From positions 1,656,319 to 1,720,318 of the forward strand of contig NZ_BCFL01000016.1 of assembly GCF_002217755.1 (NCBI RefSeq): a stretch of DNA of 64,000 nt, given 5' to 3'. Shown in pieces: positions 10,201 to 19,009 of the stretch. The notes under the pieces were generated by a model. That model saw only the letters and a program-made list of their open reading frames with translations, was not told where the DNA came from and did not search any database. This DNA is from Streptomyces hyaluromycini. Lineage in GTDB: Bacteria; Actinomycetota; Actinomycetes; Streptomycetales; Streptomycetaceae. Both the position numbers and the translations under genes were made by a program. Each line of letters starts with the position of its first letter. Within the stretch, counting starts at the first letter, position 1.

Positions 10201-12148
10201 CGATGGTGTAGAGGCGGTCGCCGCTGTACGTCAGCTTGGTGACGGCGGCCGTGTTGGGTCGGGTGATCTGGGTCAGCCGGGGCACCGTGTGGGAGGAGTC
10301 GGTGGCGCCATACGCGTAGCTGGTGCACCGCGGGGTCGGCTCGGCGTCGCAGACCTGGGTGAGCTGGTTGCCGGTGTAGGTGTACTTCCAGGTGTTCCAG
10401 CGCTCGCCGGAGGCCAGGCCCGCCGACACCGCGGTGACATGGCTGCCGGTCCAGGTCAGGAAGATCGACCGCTGGGAGGGGCCCTCGTCGATCTCCGTGA
10501 TGTGGCCGCCGCTGACACCGAAGTACAGCTGGCTGCCGTCGGGTGCGTAGAACCGCTTCACGGGCTGGTGGCCGCCGGTCGGCGAGAACTCGGCCGACGA
10601 GCCGTCCTTGAACCGCAGCCAGGGCACGCCCGTGTCGTGCTCCACCTCGTACTTCACCGAGTCGCCCTCGCCGTACGACGCTGCCCAGCTGCCGTCCGGG
10701 TTCTTGCCGAACTGGATCTGCTTGCCGTCCTTGAAGGAGGCCCGCACCCAGCCCTCGGAGGTGGGGTCGATCGCCATGTCCAGGATCGAGGACCAGCCGG
10801 TGCCGAACGCGCCGTTGACGGTGTTGACGGAGTTGTAGACGCGCTCCACGGCCAGCGGCTGCGCCCCGTCCGGGACCGGCACGCTGAGGTCGGTCTCGTC
10901 ATGGGTGTAGTTGCCCGCGAAGAGGTTCACCCCGGCCGGGTCGAGGGTGGCCGGGTCCACGCCGTAGTGGGAGCCTTGGGAGGCGGCCGGGGTGACCACG
11001 GGGGTGAAAGGACTCGTCGGCGACCAGAGCCCGGTGAGGGAGTCCCTGGCCCGGGCCCGCCAAAAATAGGTGGTGTTCCACTTGAGCCACCCCGGCGGCA
11101 CCGTCCACAGGGCGGCCGCCTGGAAGCCGTCACCCATGGTGACGTCCTGCCAGCCCGAGTCGTGGCAGCCCTTGGTTGCCTCCTGGTCCTCGCACACCAC
11201 GAACTCGGACTGCACCGGCTGGGTCTTGTCCGCCGCGAGAACGAACTCCATCTGCGGGGTGAGCGTGGCAACGGTCTCGCCCCACCGCGGGTAGACCAGG
11301 CTGCCGCCGCTCGGCGCGGAGTGGGGGACGTTGAACGCGTAGGCCGCGCTCACCGGGACGCCGTGGGTGGAGAACCAGGTGTCGGAGGCGTCGGTGTTCA
11401 GTCTGGCGTCCCAGACGATGCTGAACGCGCCCGCCGGCAGCTCCTCCACATTGGCCAGGACCCGGACCGACTGGCCTCGGGCCACGGCCACGGTGATCTG
11501 GGTGCCGTAGCCGTTGCAGTCGTAGGCGCTCTGGTCCCCCCGGTAAAGGTGGTAGCCCAGAATGACGGAGTTGGCCGCCCAGTCCTTGGTCGAGGTGTTC
11601 TTGACGGTGACCCACATGGCGCCGTTGACGTCGTATGCGGGCCGCACCGCGAAGGGCTGTTCGGGGGCGTAAGTGGCGCGGTAGGGGGTGGGGTCCGGGG
11701 GCACGGGGCCTTCGTTGAGGCACGCGTTGGTCGTCGCCGTGCTCAACGTGCTCCGACGCGCCGACGGACTCCGGCTGCCGGTCGGCCCCTTCAGATAGGG
11801 GGGCCGCTTGGGCAGCGGGTGGGCGGCACGCAGGGCGGCGAGCTTCCGCTGGGCCTTGCGGTCGGCCGGGGACGCCGGGACGCGGACCGGTGCGTGCCGG
11901 GTCTTCTGGGCCTTTTCGGCGGCGTCGAAGCGGGCGAGCGCCTTGTGCCAGGCGTCTCCCGGCTTGCCGCGGCTCTGTGTCGGCCGGTTCGGGTCGGGCT
12001 TGGCCGGCGCGGAGACCACACCGGGCGGCAGCGGCTTGGACACCACCGCAGACGCACCGGCGTGCCCCACGTTCGGGCCCAGCAGGCCGGTGAGCAGTGC
12101 GAGCGCAAGAACGAAGACGAGCCGGACCCGTACGGCGGCAGGGCGCAC
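4283..12148 (-). CDS. Secreted RHS polymorphic toxin with Hint domain and nucleotidyltransferase-like tip
   Basis: A 2621-residue protein. It has an N-terminal signal sequence (hydrophobic at about 10-30) and an Ig-like/DUF6531-type region to about 450. Many YD/RHS repeats follow, such as YTYDxxGR and DxxGNL. The RHS core ends near NDYLYGNANPTSRLDPDG, and a short hydrophobic segment and a Thr/Pro linker come next. A pretoxin Hint domain spans about 2373-2516 (genomic 4601-5032), from CSFRADTPVLMADG to TPILVHN. The final ~105 residues (genomic 4286-4600) carry VVGSRATG and SDWDY, the GS-x(10)-DxD signature of minimal nucleotidyltransferases, with a later RIDIF supplying a third carboxylate. 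RHS shells encapsulate a toxin tip that Hint cleavage can free. The target, the modified molecule and the export route are unknown. Confidence 0.9.
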   Translation of the reverse strand: MRPAAVRVRLVFVLALALLTGLLGPNVGHAGASAVVSKPLPPGVVSAPAKPDPNRPTQSRGKPGDAWHKALARFDAAEKAQKTRHAPVRVPASPADRKAQRKLAALRAAHPLPKRPPYLKGPTGSRSPSARRSTLSTATTNACLNEGPVPPDPTPYRATYAPEQPFAVRPAYDVNGAMWVTVKNTSTKDWAANSVILGYHLYRGDQSAYDCNGYGTQITVAVARGQSVRVLANVEELPAGAFSIVWDARLNTDASDTWFSTHGVPVSAAYAFNVPHSAPSGGSLVYPRWGETVATLTPQMEFVLAADKTQPVQSEFVVCEDQEATKGCHDSGWQDVTMGDGFQAAALWTVPPGWLKWNTTYFWRARARDSLTGLWSPTSPFTPVVTPAASQGSHYGVDPATLDPAGVNLFAGNYTHDETDLSVPVPDGAQPLAVERVYNSVNTVNGAFGTGWSSILDMAIDPTSEGWVRASFKDGKQIQFGKNPDGSWAASYGEGDSVKYEVEHDTGVPWLRFKDGSSAEFSPTGGHQPVKRFYAPDGSQLYFGVSGGHITEIDEGPSQRSIFLTWTGSHVTAVSAGLASGERWNTWKYTYTGNQLTQVCDAEPTPRCTSYAYGATDSSHTVPRLTQITRPNTAAVTKLTYSGDRLYTIAYPSDLVSGGWDTWFYRRINPPSGDTNASDVIHTTDPTGVDVYYEFDAHGSLLSRWTGGTTPTHGDIRSWQYDNIGRVAALTDENDNITEYHWDSITGRLQDQNRNRDTTGTIVNTHYEYDSTPYANTLSVADGNHHAVTMTYSGERLKTRTTPPTKAAPNGATTTYGYTCDSGTQPPVVNDPAAPVGSVQPCGLLATVTDPDGHVTHYGYDRFGDRTLEQLPTGGTVNSYFDSHGLMNHQTVSDTPGGSGYTTSYTYDTHGRVLSAIGDTVHSPTSNQDHQLQVFNTYDADGNLASASRVDYLGLPEEPNVTRYQSYAYDARDHLTSTTQDGHVLSHQLYDGVGHVADSWDANNIHYHYTYDSRGQLSSVAIPAYTDTPGQSGAATRSVRLKAYDYDNAGRLSDFWDAKGHVVSYTYTHDDLLKSETYITHADPDNPDSTRDVPLHSYTYDLAGNLLKDVEGGGSDARTTTYGYDDANERTSTTVDPDGLNRTTAYSYDKAGLQTGTTVSDGTRTESTSQSYDPVTGAMTQSVVHNDVTADLVTTYTRDAFGRVLTVTDPRQNTTSYTYDPMGRTSTVTGPAVPVEDGSGAGATMTRPVSKYGYDAFGESEGFRDPKGGGTGFTYDTRGNLTDVISTDGSFEHRTYDYAGNVLSETNSESGRSDYTYDARNRVHTATRWNRDTNKADGAPATYAYDDNSNLLSAISFTGAQTLSTYDDMDRRQTLDEVVRNGTATPDQEITQYRYDDFGEPTHSWQTIDGKVFESRSGYNAAGELSSESETGRGTTNYLHDVAGRLTLVTDPLQRSTETDYDLAGRRTAVIAKDADGNEVARTDYTVDPAGNVTAVKDPNRNVWQASYDAGNRLTALTDPAPTAADGTVAANPVTTIGYDVLGDATRVTDADQHTTYQTYAGSWLQTRVEPATSAQPAAADRTWTYEHSSGVGGRLTKVTEPGGVSTSYTYDTYYRNTGQTGTGGAGGTVNRSFGYDLDDRPTSIGTPGGTENFTYDDRGLLTGSNGALGTSTYHYDSLGRLTYQQDPATSVSYGYSGLEDVGSVYDGLTGASVSYTRDTAGQVKKITGSVPGEGTYYPAQDLTYDGLGRLTSETVTPDAPFQDQKSTLSYTWDKNGNLKTATRTGRYIAAGTTSYDYDEDNRLVRSSTDGATPTGTDYTWDAVGNRTWTTPWSGSAHTPTGATTAAQYDERNRLTRSAANGGDTTGYDWTPRGTLAKTTTTMAGGATSAAASLFDSFDRLVGDGQHTYSYDSLDRLLSVSDGMTTRQLGYGGLSKEPDSDGSWTYARAADGTLLSGKPAGGTAMPLVQDVHGNVVASLDTTFGDVFASRAYDPFGKVTAQSNAATMTVGFQGSWTDSTTGRVSAESRWYDPGSGTFASADTAPVPVTDATSTNDYLYGNANPTSRLDPDGHMSLTDVVSGVKNWTQAQFDDEFWSMARNYGSEAVGAAAEAAGAVVEGAEVVAGAAATVGAGEVLLVVGGVVVVVAASAILYDAATGTATFDASAIRTPAVPPPPTTTVPPQPPHPTKPVVTSTKQQTSTTSWQTTSKWLDDGYLYTRTDYYSYTTTQQWTYYDNGTTAYRWWRSPTRHRWTTERQPMIDLDHPIRIADAAPRKPTAPTITAAADDSATCGSQGSSTNSCIAGVRGGGLPPGAGDGGGGFCVGGLLGFSCSASGNLLDMVTGAVACGLGDAVLGSVCQGGTDSTDDTAGGQCSFRADTPVLMADGKTKPIGEVKPGDEVEAADPGTGEHRGTRKVTALHRNLDNDLVDVTVHTPDGHTETLHTTSQHPFWDETDHAWVPAADLKPHDALATADGHKAYVVIVRGTPGAGERYNLTVSQLHTYYVLAGETPILVHNSGPCNVVVGNGASLDNLTGSEIARIQNAADRIGHPISVVGSRATGNTHALSDWDYVITGINSRTKHSVKSSLPQGSIELGRGGRIDIFTWELAEGAPHITFYPRG

Positions 12149-12262
12149 GATTCCCCCAGGTGGTGTGGACCTCGAGAGAGCAGATCATCCATGTCCATGC
12201 CAATTCGGCCAGAATGAATGAACAGCAAGCAAACAGACTGGCAACAGATTTTGCTCAGCTCT

Positions 12263-12574
12263 TACACAGGATCTCCGGATCGAGGGCCGAGTGGTCGAAG
12301 GTCGCCCGGAGGCCGAGGGCGTCCCCGTTCAGCCTCCACTTGGCCTCGTTCAGCGCTCAGCAGCGGCTCGGCCGCCAAGGGGTCCGGGATACCCACGTGT
12401 TCGACAACGGTCGACGGCAGGTCGGTCGCCTCCATGGCCATGGCATGGGCGATGGCGAACAGCGGTCCGACCAGGTTCTCCCGGACCTCCGGCCAGTCCC
12501 CGCCACCGGCTTCGACCGGGAACGGATACCGCGCGCGGCGACGTCGACTCGAAGGACAGGGCGAGGATCCTCAC
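12263..12574 (-). pseudogene. Probable gene remnant with frameshift
   Basis: The RHS and M20 genes are separated by about 490 bp, and this is the only coding-like signal there. On the minus strand a frame ending at TAA 12263 reads as ordinary protein, for example ENLVGPLFAIAHAMAMEATD and STVVEHVGIPDPLAAEPLL. Upstream, the good-looking frame changes to one beginning MRILALSFES near 12574. No single open frame spans both parts. I do not recognise the family. It may be the damaged end of a gene displaced by arrival of the RHS locus. Confidence 0.33.
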
Positions 12575-12641
12575 CGCCGTCCACCGAGGCGGTGCGGGCG
12601 CTGCGGGGCAAGCGGTAGGGCGACGGCTATGCCCTGCCCCT

Positions 12642-13910
12642 CTACTCGACCCCCACCGTCCGCAGCGCCGTCACCACCAGTGTCCGGGCCACCGCCACCA
12701 CCTCCGGCACCGACACCCGCTCCTGCGCGCTGTGCGCCACCCGCACGTCCCCCGGCCCGTACTGGAGCGTCGGGATCCCGGCCCCGGCGTACAGCCGCAG
12801 ATCGCTGCCGTAGGGCGCCCCGCGCTCCCGGGGCCGGGACGCCCAGCCGTTGGCGTCCGTGCACGCGTCCCGCACCGTCTCCCGCAGCGGATGCCCGTCC
12901 TTCAGCCGCCCGCTCGCGAACTGCCCGCCCGGCCAGGTCACCGTCGCCGGGTGCTCCCGCAGCCAGGGGTCGGCCGCGCACACCTCCGCCACGCACCGCT
13001 CCAGCTCGGCCCGCGCGTCCGCCGGTTCCTCGCCCAGCCGAACCCCCAGCCGGCCCTCGGCGGTCAGCAGGTCCGGCACGCTGCTCGCCCAGTCGCCGGC
13101 GTGCAGGGTGCCGACCGAGAGGGCGTACGGGATCGGGTACTCGGCCATCAGGGGCGACGGGGCGTGGTTGCGGGCCCGCTCCAGGTCGGCCAGCGCCCGG
13201 TGGATCGCGAGGTATCCGTCGATCGCGCTCACCCCGGCGTCCCGCGAACTGGCGTGCGCCGCCCTGCCCGGCACGGAGAGCCGGAACGTCAGCGCGCCCG
13301 CGTTCGCCGTGATCAGCGTCCCCGCCGTCGGCTCGGTGATCACGCAGGCGTCGCCGTCGTACCCCCTGCGCAGGGTCCCGAAGGCCCCCAGACCGCCGTC
13401 CTCCTCGCCCACGACGAAGTGCACGGCCACCCGGCCCCGCAGGCGGACGCCCGCCGCCCGGATCGCGGCCAGGGCGGCGAGGTGCGCGGCCAGCCCGGCC
13501 TTCATGTCACAGGCCCCGCGCCCGTGCACGACATCGCCCGTCACCCTCGGCACGAACGGATCGCCCTGCCAGGCGGCCGGGTCCCCCGGCGGTACGACGT
13601 CCACGTGCCCCTGGAGGATCAGCGTCGGCCCGTCGCCGTCCCCGGGCGTCCGCCCGACCAGCCCCCACGCCTCGTCCCGCGCCACCTCCAGGCCCGGGAA
13701 CCCGGGGTCGGCGAGGAGCGCCGGCAGGTCCATGGACCACAGGTCGACATCGAGGCCGAGGCGTTCGAGCCGGCCGGCCAGCAGATGCTGGAGCTCCGAC
13801 TCGGCCGGGCTCCCGGTCACGCTCGGCACCGCCATCAGCTCCAGCAGGGTCCGGCCGACGGCCGCCTCGTCGACGCAGCCGAGGGCCGCGGCCTCCTGAT
13901 CGGTCAGCAT
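12642..13910 (-). CDS. M20 family metallopeptidase (ArgE/DapE/carboxypeptidase-like)
   Basis: A 422-residue zinc hydrolase of the M20 family, which cleaves amide bonds in N-acyl amino acids, diaminopimelate precursors or small peptides. Visible metal motifs are LILQGHVDVV (His, then catalytic Asp), GRGACDMKAG (bridging Asp), VGEEDGG (catalytic Glu, then metal Glu) and a final His in VAHSAQE. The start ATG at 13910 is chosen because GGGGAGGA lies directly upstream; the longer GTG start has no such site. The gene is 36 bp downstream of the GNAT gene, as the last member of the regulator-kinase-GNAT-peptidase operon. The exact substrate cannot be told from sequence. Confidence 0.87.
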   Translation of the reverse strand: MLTDQEAAALGCVDEAAVGRTLLELMAVPSVTGSPAESELQHLLAGRLERLGLDVDLWSMDLPALLADPGFPGLEVARDEAWGLVGRTPGDGDGPTLILQGHVDVVPPGDPAAWQGDPFVPRVTGDVVHGRGACDMKAGLAAHLAALAAIRAAGVRLRGRVAVHFVVGEEDGGLGAFGTLRRGYDGDACVITEPTAGTLITANAGALTFRLSVPGRAAHASSRDAGVSAIDGYLAIHRALADLERARNHAPSPLMAEYPIPYALSVGTLHAGDWASSVPDLLTAEGRLGVRLGEEPADARAELERCVAEVCAADPWLREHPATVTWPGGQFASGRLKDGHPLRETVRDACTDANGWASRPRERGAPYGSDLRLYAGAGIPTLQYGPGDVRVAHSAQERVSVPEVVAVARTLVVTALRTVGVE

Positions 13911-13946
13911 GAGTTCCTCCCCAGAAGTCACCCGGTGCCCCGATCA

Positions 13947-14621
13947 TCACCCGACCGCGGCCGCCCCGAACAGGTACCCGCGCATGCCGACCCGCCCGTA
14001 CACCGCGATCGCGGCCGGGTTGCCGGCGTCCACCATCAGCGCGGCCCGGCCGTGGTCCCGTACCAGCGCGTCCACGACGAAGCGGGAGACGGCCGCCGCC
14101 AGTCCCCGCCCGCGGGCCTCGGGGCGGGTCACGACCCCGGCCATGAAGCCGCACCCGGCCGCCGACCAGGCGTCGGCGGCCACGGCGAGAAGGCGGCCCG
14201 AGTCGTCGTGCACACCGGCCCAGCGGCGGACGCCCGCGCGGCCCGGCTGCGCGTAGGAGTCCGGGAAGTGGCCGGTGAAGAGCGCGGCCGTCGCTGCCTC
14301 TCCCCGCTCGTCGAGCCACGCCACCCCGGGTGCCGGATCAGCCGGCCGGCGCGCCGTCTCCATCCACAGGAAGCGGCGCCCGCCGGGCACCAGGCCGGGT
14401 GTCGCCCGTACCAGCTCGTCGATCAGCTCGGACCGCCCGAAGGGGCGGTAGGCCGGGCCGACCTCCGCCAGGACGTCCCGTACGAGGGGCAGCGCGTCCT
14501 TCGGCGCCCCGGCCACGGCGATCCGGTCGCGCCCGGAGAGGGCGGGGGCGGCCACGGCGGTGGCCGTGCCGTGGCGGAAGACACGGGCGTGCGGGGTACG
14601 GGCCCACACCAGGTGGTTCAC
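13947..14621 (-). CDS. GNAT family N-acetyltransferase
   Basis: A 224-residue protein. The C-terminal half shows the acetyl-CoA binding region GVVTRPEARGRGLAAAVS followed by the MVDAGNPAAIAVYGRVGM segment typical of FR47-type GNAT enzymes. The N-terminal ~100 residues form a divergent GNAT-like half. It starts with GTG at 14621, and the GTGA overlaps the kinase stop codon by four bases, so translation is coupled. Substrate unknown. The pairing with an M20 deacylase downstream could mean opposed acylation and deacylation of the same small molecule, which is speculation. Confidence 0.82.
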   Translation of the reverse strand: MNHLVWARTPHARVFRHGTATAVAAPALSGRDRIAVAGAPKDALPLVRDVLAEVGPAYRPFGRSELIDELVRATPGLVPGGRRFLWMETARRPADPAPGVAWLDERGEAATAALFTGHFPDSYAQPGRAGVRRWAGVHDDSGRLLAVAADAWSAAGCGFMAGVVTRPEARGRGLAAAVSRFVVDALVRDHGRAALMVDAGNPAAIAVYGRVGMRGYLFGAAAVG

Positions 14622-16120
14622 CCGCGCCGCACCCCGCCGGCGAGGCCGCCGCCCACCGTGAACCCGATCACCGCGCCGCCGCCCTCGCGTCGGAAGGCGA
14701 AGGGGGCGCCGCCGTGGGCCATGGCGACCTCGCGGACGATGGAGAGACCGAGGCCGGAGCCGGGGAGGGAGCGGGCGTCGGCGGCACGGTAGAAGCGGTC
14801 GAAGATACGGATCAGGTCGCCCTCGGCGATACCGGGGCCGCGGTCGAGGACCTCGACGCGGACCGTGCCGGGCCGGGCGGGGCCGGTGACGCTGATCTCG
14901 ATGGGGGCCTTGCCGTCCCGGTCGAACTTGGCCGCGTTCTCGACGAGGTTGGAGACGGCCCGCTGGAGCATCCCCGGGCGGCCGTCGGTGGTCGTGTCGC
15001 CGGCGGCGCGGAGGACGATCTCGCGGCCGGTACGGCGCCGGGCCAGCCCCGCCACGTCCTCCGCGATGTCGGCCAGGTCCACGTGGAGCGGGGGCTCGTT
15101 GTCGGACTGCCCGGCCGCGAGGTCGACCAGCTCGTTGACCAGGTCGGTCAGCTCGCGCGCCTCCTGGCCGAGGTCGGCGACGAGTTCATCACGGGTCGCG
15201 GGCGGGAGCTCGTCGATCCGGCGGAGCAGGGAGATGTTGGTACGGAGGGAGGTCAGCGGGGTGCGCAGTTCGTGGCCCGCGTCCTGGACCAGGCGCCGCT
15301 GGTCCTCCTCCGACTGGGCGAGGCGGCCGAGCATCCGGTCGAAGGCGCGGCCCAGCCTGCCCACCTCGTCCAGTCCCGTCACCGGCACCTGGATGCCGAG
15401 CTGCCGGGTGCGGGCCACGTTCTCCGCGGCCGAGGTGAGGATCACCAGCCGGCGGGTGATCCGCCTCGCCAGCCACCAGCCGAACAGCCCGGCGGCCACC
15501 ACCACGGCCGACATCAGCAGCAGGGTGCGCTGCTGGAGCGCGTTGAGCAGGTCCTCGGTGTCGCTGAACTCCTGCGCCACCTGCACCGCGCCCCGCCCGC
15601 CGCCGAGCGAGACCGTGGCGATCCGGAACAGGTCCTCGCCGGCCCGTACGTCCTTGTGCTGGACCGACTTCCCGGCCGTCGTGGCGGTGGCGGCCGCCCG
15701 GTCCGCGTCCGTGACGGGCAGCACCGGGCTGCCGTGGTCGACGATCTCGCCCTGCGCGCCGAGTACCTGGACGTCGGTGCGGGCCGGGCGGAGCAGGTCG
15801 TGGCCGCGCCGGGAGGAGGAGAAGTCCATCGGCTCCATCCTGTGCTGCCGCACCTCGTCCTGGACGTCGGAGACGACCTGCGTGAACACCGACTGCTCGT
15901 CGACGCGGACCAGGCGGGCGGCGGCGTTGTAGGACAGGATGCCGACGACGATCGTGACGGCGGCGGTGATCGCCGCGAAGGAGACGACGAAGGTGGTACG
16001 CAGGGAGACGAGCTTGGGCCGGCGCCGGGCCAGCATCCGCCTGAGCCGCACGGGCAGCCCGACCCGCCCCGGCCGCCCGGGCCGAACCGGCCGGCCCGGC
16101 CGCTTGAGGCGGAGGCCCAC
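14618..16120 (-). CDS. Sensor histidine kinase (MprB-like)
   Basis: A 500-residue membrane kinase. It has a basic N-terminus, a first transmembrane helix near 42-62, an extracytoplasmic sensor loop of about 140 residues, and a second helix near 205-222 followed by a HAMP domain. The H-box is DAGHELRTPLTSLRTN (His near 274), the N-box NLVENAAKFD and the G-boxes DRGPGI and GSGLGLSIV. The GTG start directly follows the regulator's TGA, so the two are co-translated. The layout matches the actinobacterial MprB/TcrY group. The signal sensed is unknown. It shares an operon with GNAT and M20 genes. Confidence 0.93.
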   Translation of the reverse strand: MGLRLKRPGRPVRPGRPGRVGLPVRLRRMLARRRPKLVSLRTTFVVSFAAITAAVTIVVGILSYNAAARLVRVDEQSVFTQVVSDVQDEVRQHRMEPMDFSSSRRGHDLLRPARTDVQVLGAQGEIVDHGSPVLPVTDADRAAATATTAGKSVQHKDVRAGEDLFRIATVSLGGGRGAVQVAQEFSDTEDLLNALQQRTLLLMSAVVVAAGLFGWWLARRITRRLVILTSAAENVARTRQLGIQVPVTGLDEVGRLGRAFDRMLGRLAQSEEDQRRLVQDAGHELRTPLTSLRTNISLLRRIDELPPATRDELVADLGQEARELTDLVNELVDLAAGQSDNEPPLHVDLADIAEDVAGLARRRTGREIVLRAAGDTTTDGRPGMLQRAVSNLVENAAKFDRDGKAPIEISVTGPARPGTVRVEVLDRGPGIAEGDLIRIFDRFYRAADARSLPGSGLGLSIVREVAMAHGGAPFAFRREGGGAVIGFTVGGGLAGGVRRG

Positions 16121-16864
<744 letters not shown>

Positions 16865-16984
16865 CTCCCCAGTCTGCCAAGGCCTCCGGCGGTTCTGCCG
16901 TGGTGAGCGGGCCTACGATCACCCTTTTTACCTGCCTCTCACCGTCACAGAGGCAACCGGGCGCCGCGATTCGGGTCCGGGTGA

Positions 16985-17205
16985 GTGGGGGGCCGTGGTC
17001 GTTCGGCTGCGGGTGCGTGGGGGCTGGTCGCGCAGTTCCCCGCGCCCCTTACGGGGCACGTCGTAGCTGCGGGCAGGCGTGCCTCCCCCAGTGCCTTAAG
17101 GGCCTGGGAGGTGCCCCCAGGCGGCACGGGTGGGCGCTGGGGGTCCCCCCTCTGGGGGAGGCACCCCGCAAGCGCCGGTAAGCGTCCCCACCCCCCGCCC
17201 CGGCC
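16985..17205. repeat. Streptomyces intergenic repeat region (REP-like) upstream of the two-component operon
   Basis: The 345-bp gap holds no gene. At 17000-17060 is an inverted copy of the family whose forward reading is GCGCGGGGAACTGCGCGACC. From about 17061 to 17205 a second repeat begins GCTGCGGGCAGGCGTGCC and ends AGCGCCGGTAAGCGTCCCC; this recurs at 56531-56620. Several GGGGGA/TCCCCC palindromes suggest stable hairpins. The promoter of the response regulator should lie between 16865 and 16985. Confidence 0.65.
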
Positions 17206-17209
17206 CCCC

Positions 17210-17806
17210 TCAGCTCGCGGCCAGCCTCGCCAGCTGCTCCGCGAAGGGGATGACCGGCAGAGCCTCGGGCTCCTCGTGCGCCGCCCGGCTCAGCCCCTGC
17301 ATCAGCCCCGCCAGCTCCCCCGCCGCCCGCTCGACCCGGCCCTCCAGCCCCTCCGCACCCCAGTCCTCGGAGGCCGCGTAGACGCCCGTCGGCACGACCA
17401 CCGCCCGCAGGTACGCGAACATCGGCCGCAGCGCGTGCTCCAGCACCAGCGAGTGCCGTGCCGTACCCCCGGTCGCCGCGATCAGCACCGGCTTCCCCGC
17501 CAGCGCGTCCTTGTCGAGCACGTCGAAGAACGACTTGAACAGCCCGCTGTAGGAGGCCGTGAACACCGGCGTGACCGCAATCAGCCCGTCCGCCCCGGTC
17601 ACCGCCTCCTGCGCGGCCGCCAGCTTCCGCCCCGGGAACCCGTTCGTGAAGTTGTGTGCGATCTCGACCGCGAGGTCGCGCAGCTCCACCACCTCGATCT
17701 CGACCTCGACCTGGGCCTGCCGGCCCACCGCCGCTGCCAGCCGGTCCGCCAGCAGCCGCGTGGACGACGGCACGCTCAGCCCCGCCGAGACGACGACGAG
17801 CTTCAT
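17210..17806 (-). CDS. NAD(P)H-dependent FMN reductase (CE1759-like)
   Basis: A 198-residue flavodoxin-like reductase of the NADPH-dependent FMN reductase family. It has the N-terminal phosphate-binding loop VVSAGLSVPSSTR, the TPVFTASYSGLFKSFFDVLD stretch around the flavin and ATGGTARHS. It overlaps the upstream monooxygenase gene by four bases (ATGA at 17803-17806), so the two are translated together. It most likely supplies reduced FMN to that enzyme. In actinobacteria the pair is annotated as CE1758/CE1759 families. Its physiological substrate is not known. Confidence 0.88.
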   Translation of the reverse strand: MKLVVVSAGLSVPSSTRLLADRLAAAVGRQAQVEVEIEVVELRDLAVEIAHNFTNGFPGRKLAAAQEAVTGADGLIAVTPVFTASYSGLFKSFFDVLDKDALAGKPVLIAATGGTARHSLVLEHALRPMFAYLRAVVVPTGVYAASEDWGAEGLEGRVERAAGELAGLMQGLSRAAHEEPEALPVIPFAEQLARLAAS

Positions 17807-18924
17807 GCCCCGACCTCCTTCTTGTCCGAAGCCTTCTCCGCGGCCTTCTCCTCAGCGGCGGCGGCCAGCAGCGACGCGTGCGTCGGTGCCTCCGGGACGT
17901 CCGCCGGACGGCCCTTCGCGAACTCCTTGCGCAGCACGGGGACGACCTCCTCGCCGAGCATGTCGAGCTGCTCCAGGACCGTCTTCAGCGGCAGCCCCGC
18001 GTGGTCCATCAGGAACAGCTGGCGCTGGTAGTCGCCCGCGTACTCGCGGAAGCCCAGCGTCTTCTCGATCACCTGCTGCGGCGAGCCCACCGTCAGCGGC
18101 GTCTGGTCGGTGAAGTCCTCCAGCGAGGGCCCGTGCCCGTAGACCGGCGCGTTGTCGAAGTACGGCCGGAACTCGCGCACCGCGTCCTGCGAGTTCTTCC
18201 GCATGAACACCTGGCCGCCGAGGCCGACGATCGCCTGCTCGGGCGTGCCGTGCCCGTAGTGCGCGAACCGCTTCCGGTAGAAGTCGACCATCCGCTTCGT
18301 GTGGTCGGCGGGCCAGAAGATGTTGTTGTGGAAGAAGCCGTCGCCGTAGTAGGCGGCCTGCTCCGCTATCTCGGGCGAGCGGATCGAGCCGTGCCAGACG
18401 AACGGCGGTACGTCGTCCATCGGCCGCGGGGTGGAGGTGAAGCCCTGCAGCGGCGTGCGGAACTTGCCCTCCCAGTCGACGACGTCCTCGCGCCACAGCC
18501 GGCGCAGCAGGGCGTAGTTCTCGACGGCGAGGTTGATGCCCTCGCGGATGTCCTGCCCGAACCACGGGTAGACCGGCCCGGTGTTGCCGCGGCCCATCAT
18601 CAGGTCCACCCGGCCGTCGGCCAGGTGCTGGAGCATCGCGAAGTCCTCGGCGATCTTCACCGGGTCGTTGGTGGTGATGAGGGTGGTGGAGGTGGAGAGG
18701 ATCAGCTTCTCCGTCTGCGCGGCGACGTAGCCGAGCATGGTGGTCGGCGACGACGGCACGAACGGCGGGTTGTGGTGCTCACCCGTCGCGAACACATCCA
18801 GACCGACCTCCTCGGCCTTCAGCGCGATCGCGACCATCGCCTTGATGCGCTCCCGCTCGCTCGGCGTCCGCCCCGTGGTGGGGTCCGGCGTGACGTCGCC
18901 GACCGTGAAGATCCCGAACTGCAT
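17803..18924 (-). CDS. LLM class FMN-dependent monooxygenase (CE1758-like)
   Basis: A 373-residue luciferase-like flavin monooxygenase. Family marks include the N-terminal QFGIFTVGD strand, FATGEHHNPP, LQHLADGRVDLMMGRG and HNNIFWPADH. The C-terminal tail is Ala/Glu/Lys-rich and probably disordered. It is the first gene of a two-gene unit with the FMN reductase. The enzyme would use FMNH2 and oxygen to oxidise an organic substrate that cannot be named from sequence. The start ATG at 18924 follows GGAGGGTGA at a suitable distance. Confidence 0.88.
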   Translation of the reverse strand: MQFGIFTVGDVTPDPTTGRTPSERERIKAMVAIALKAEEVGLDVFATGEHHNPPFVPSSPTTMLGYVAAQTEKLILSTSTTLITTNDPVKIAEDFAMLQHLADGRVDLMMGRGNTGPVYPWFGQDIREGINLAVENYALLRRLWREDVVDWEGKFRTPLQGFTSTPRPMDDVPPFVWHGSIRSPEIAEQAAYYGDGFFHNNIFWPADHTKRMVDFYRKRFAHYGHGTPEQAIVGLGGQVFMRKNSQDAVREFRPYFDNAPVYGHGPSLEDFTDQTPLTVGSPQQVIEKTLGFREYAGDYQRQLFLMDHAGLPLKTVLEQLDMLGEEVVPVLRKEFAKGRPADVPEAPTHASLLAAAAEEKAAEKASDKKEVGA

Positions 18925-19009
18925 GCTCGCTCACCCTCCAGGTTGTTTACGATTCAACTATACCCACAAAACGAGACCCCGCCGCCACCTATTCCCCGAC
19001 CCCGCCGCC

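Noticed and set aside
4604..12217. Very long open frames on the plus strand (up to 952 residues) opposite the RHS gene
   Set aside because: They are Gly/Val/Arg-rich antisense shadows caused by the high GC third positions of the RHS gene, with no recognisable motif.
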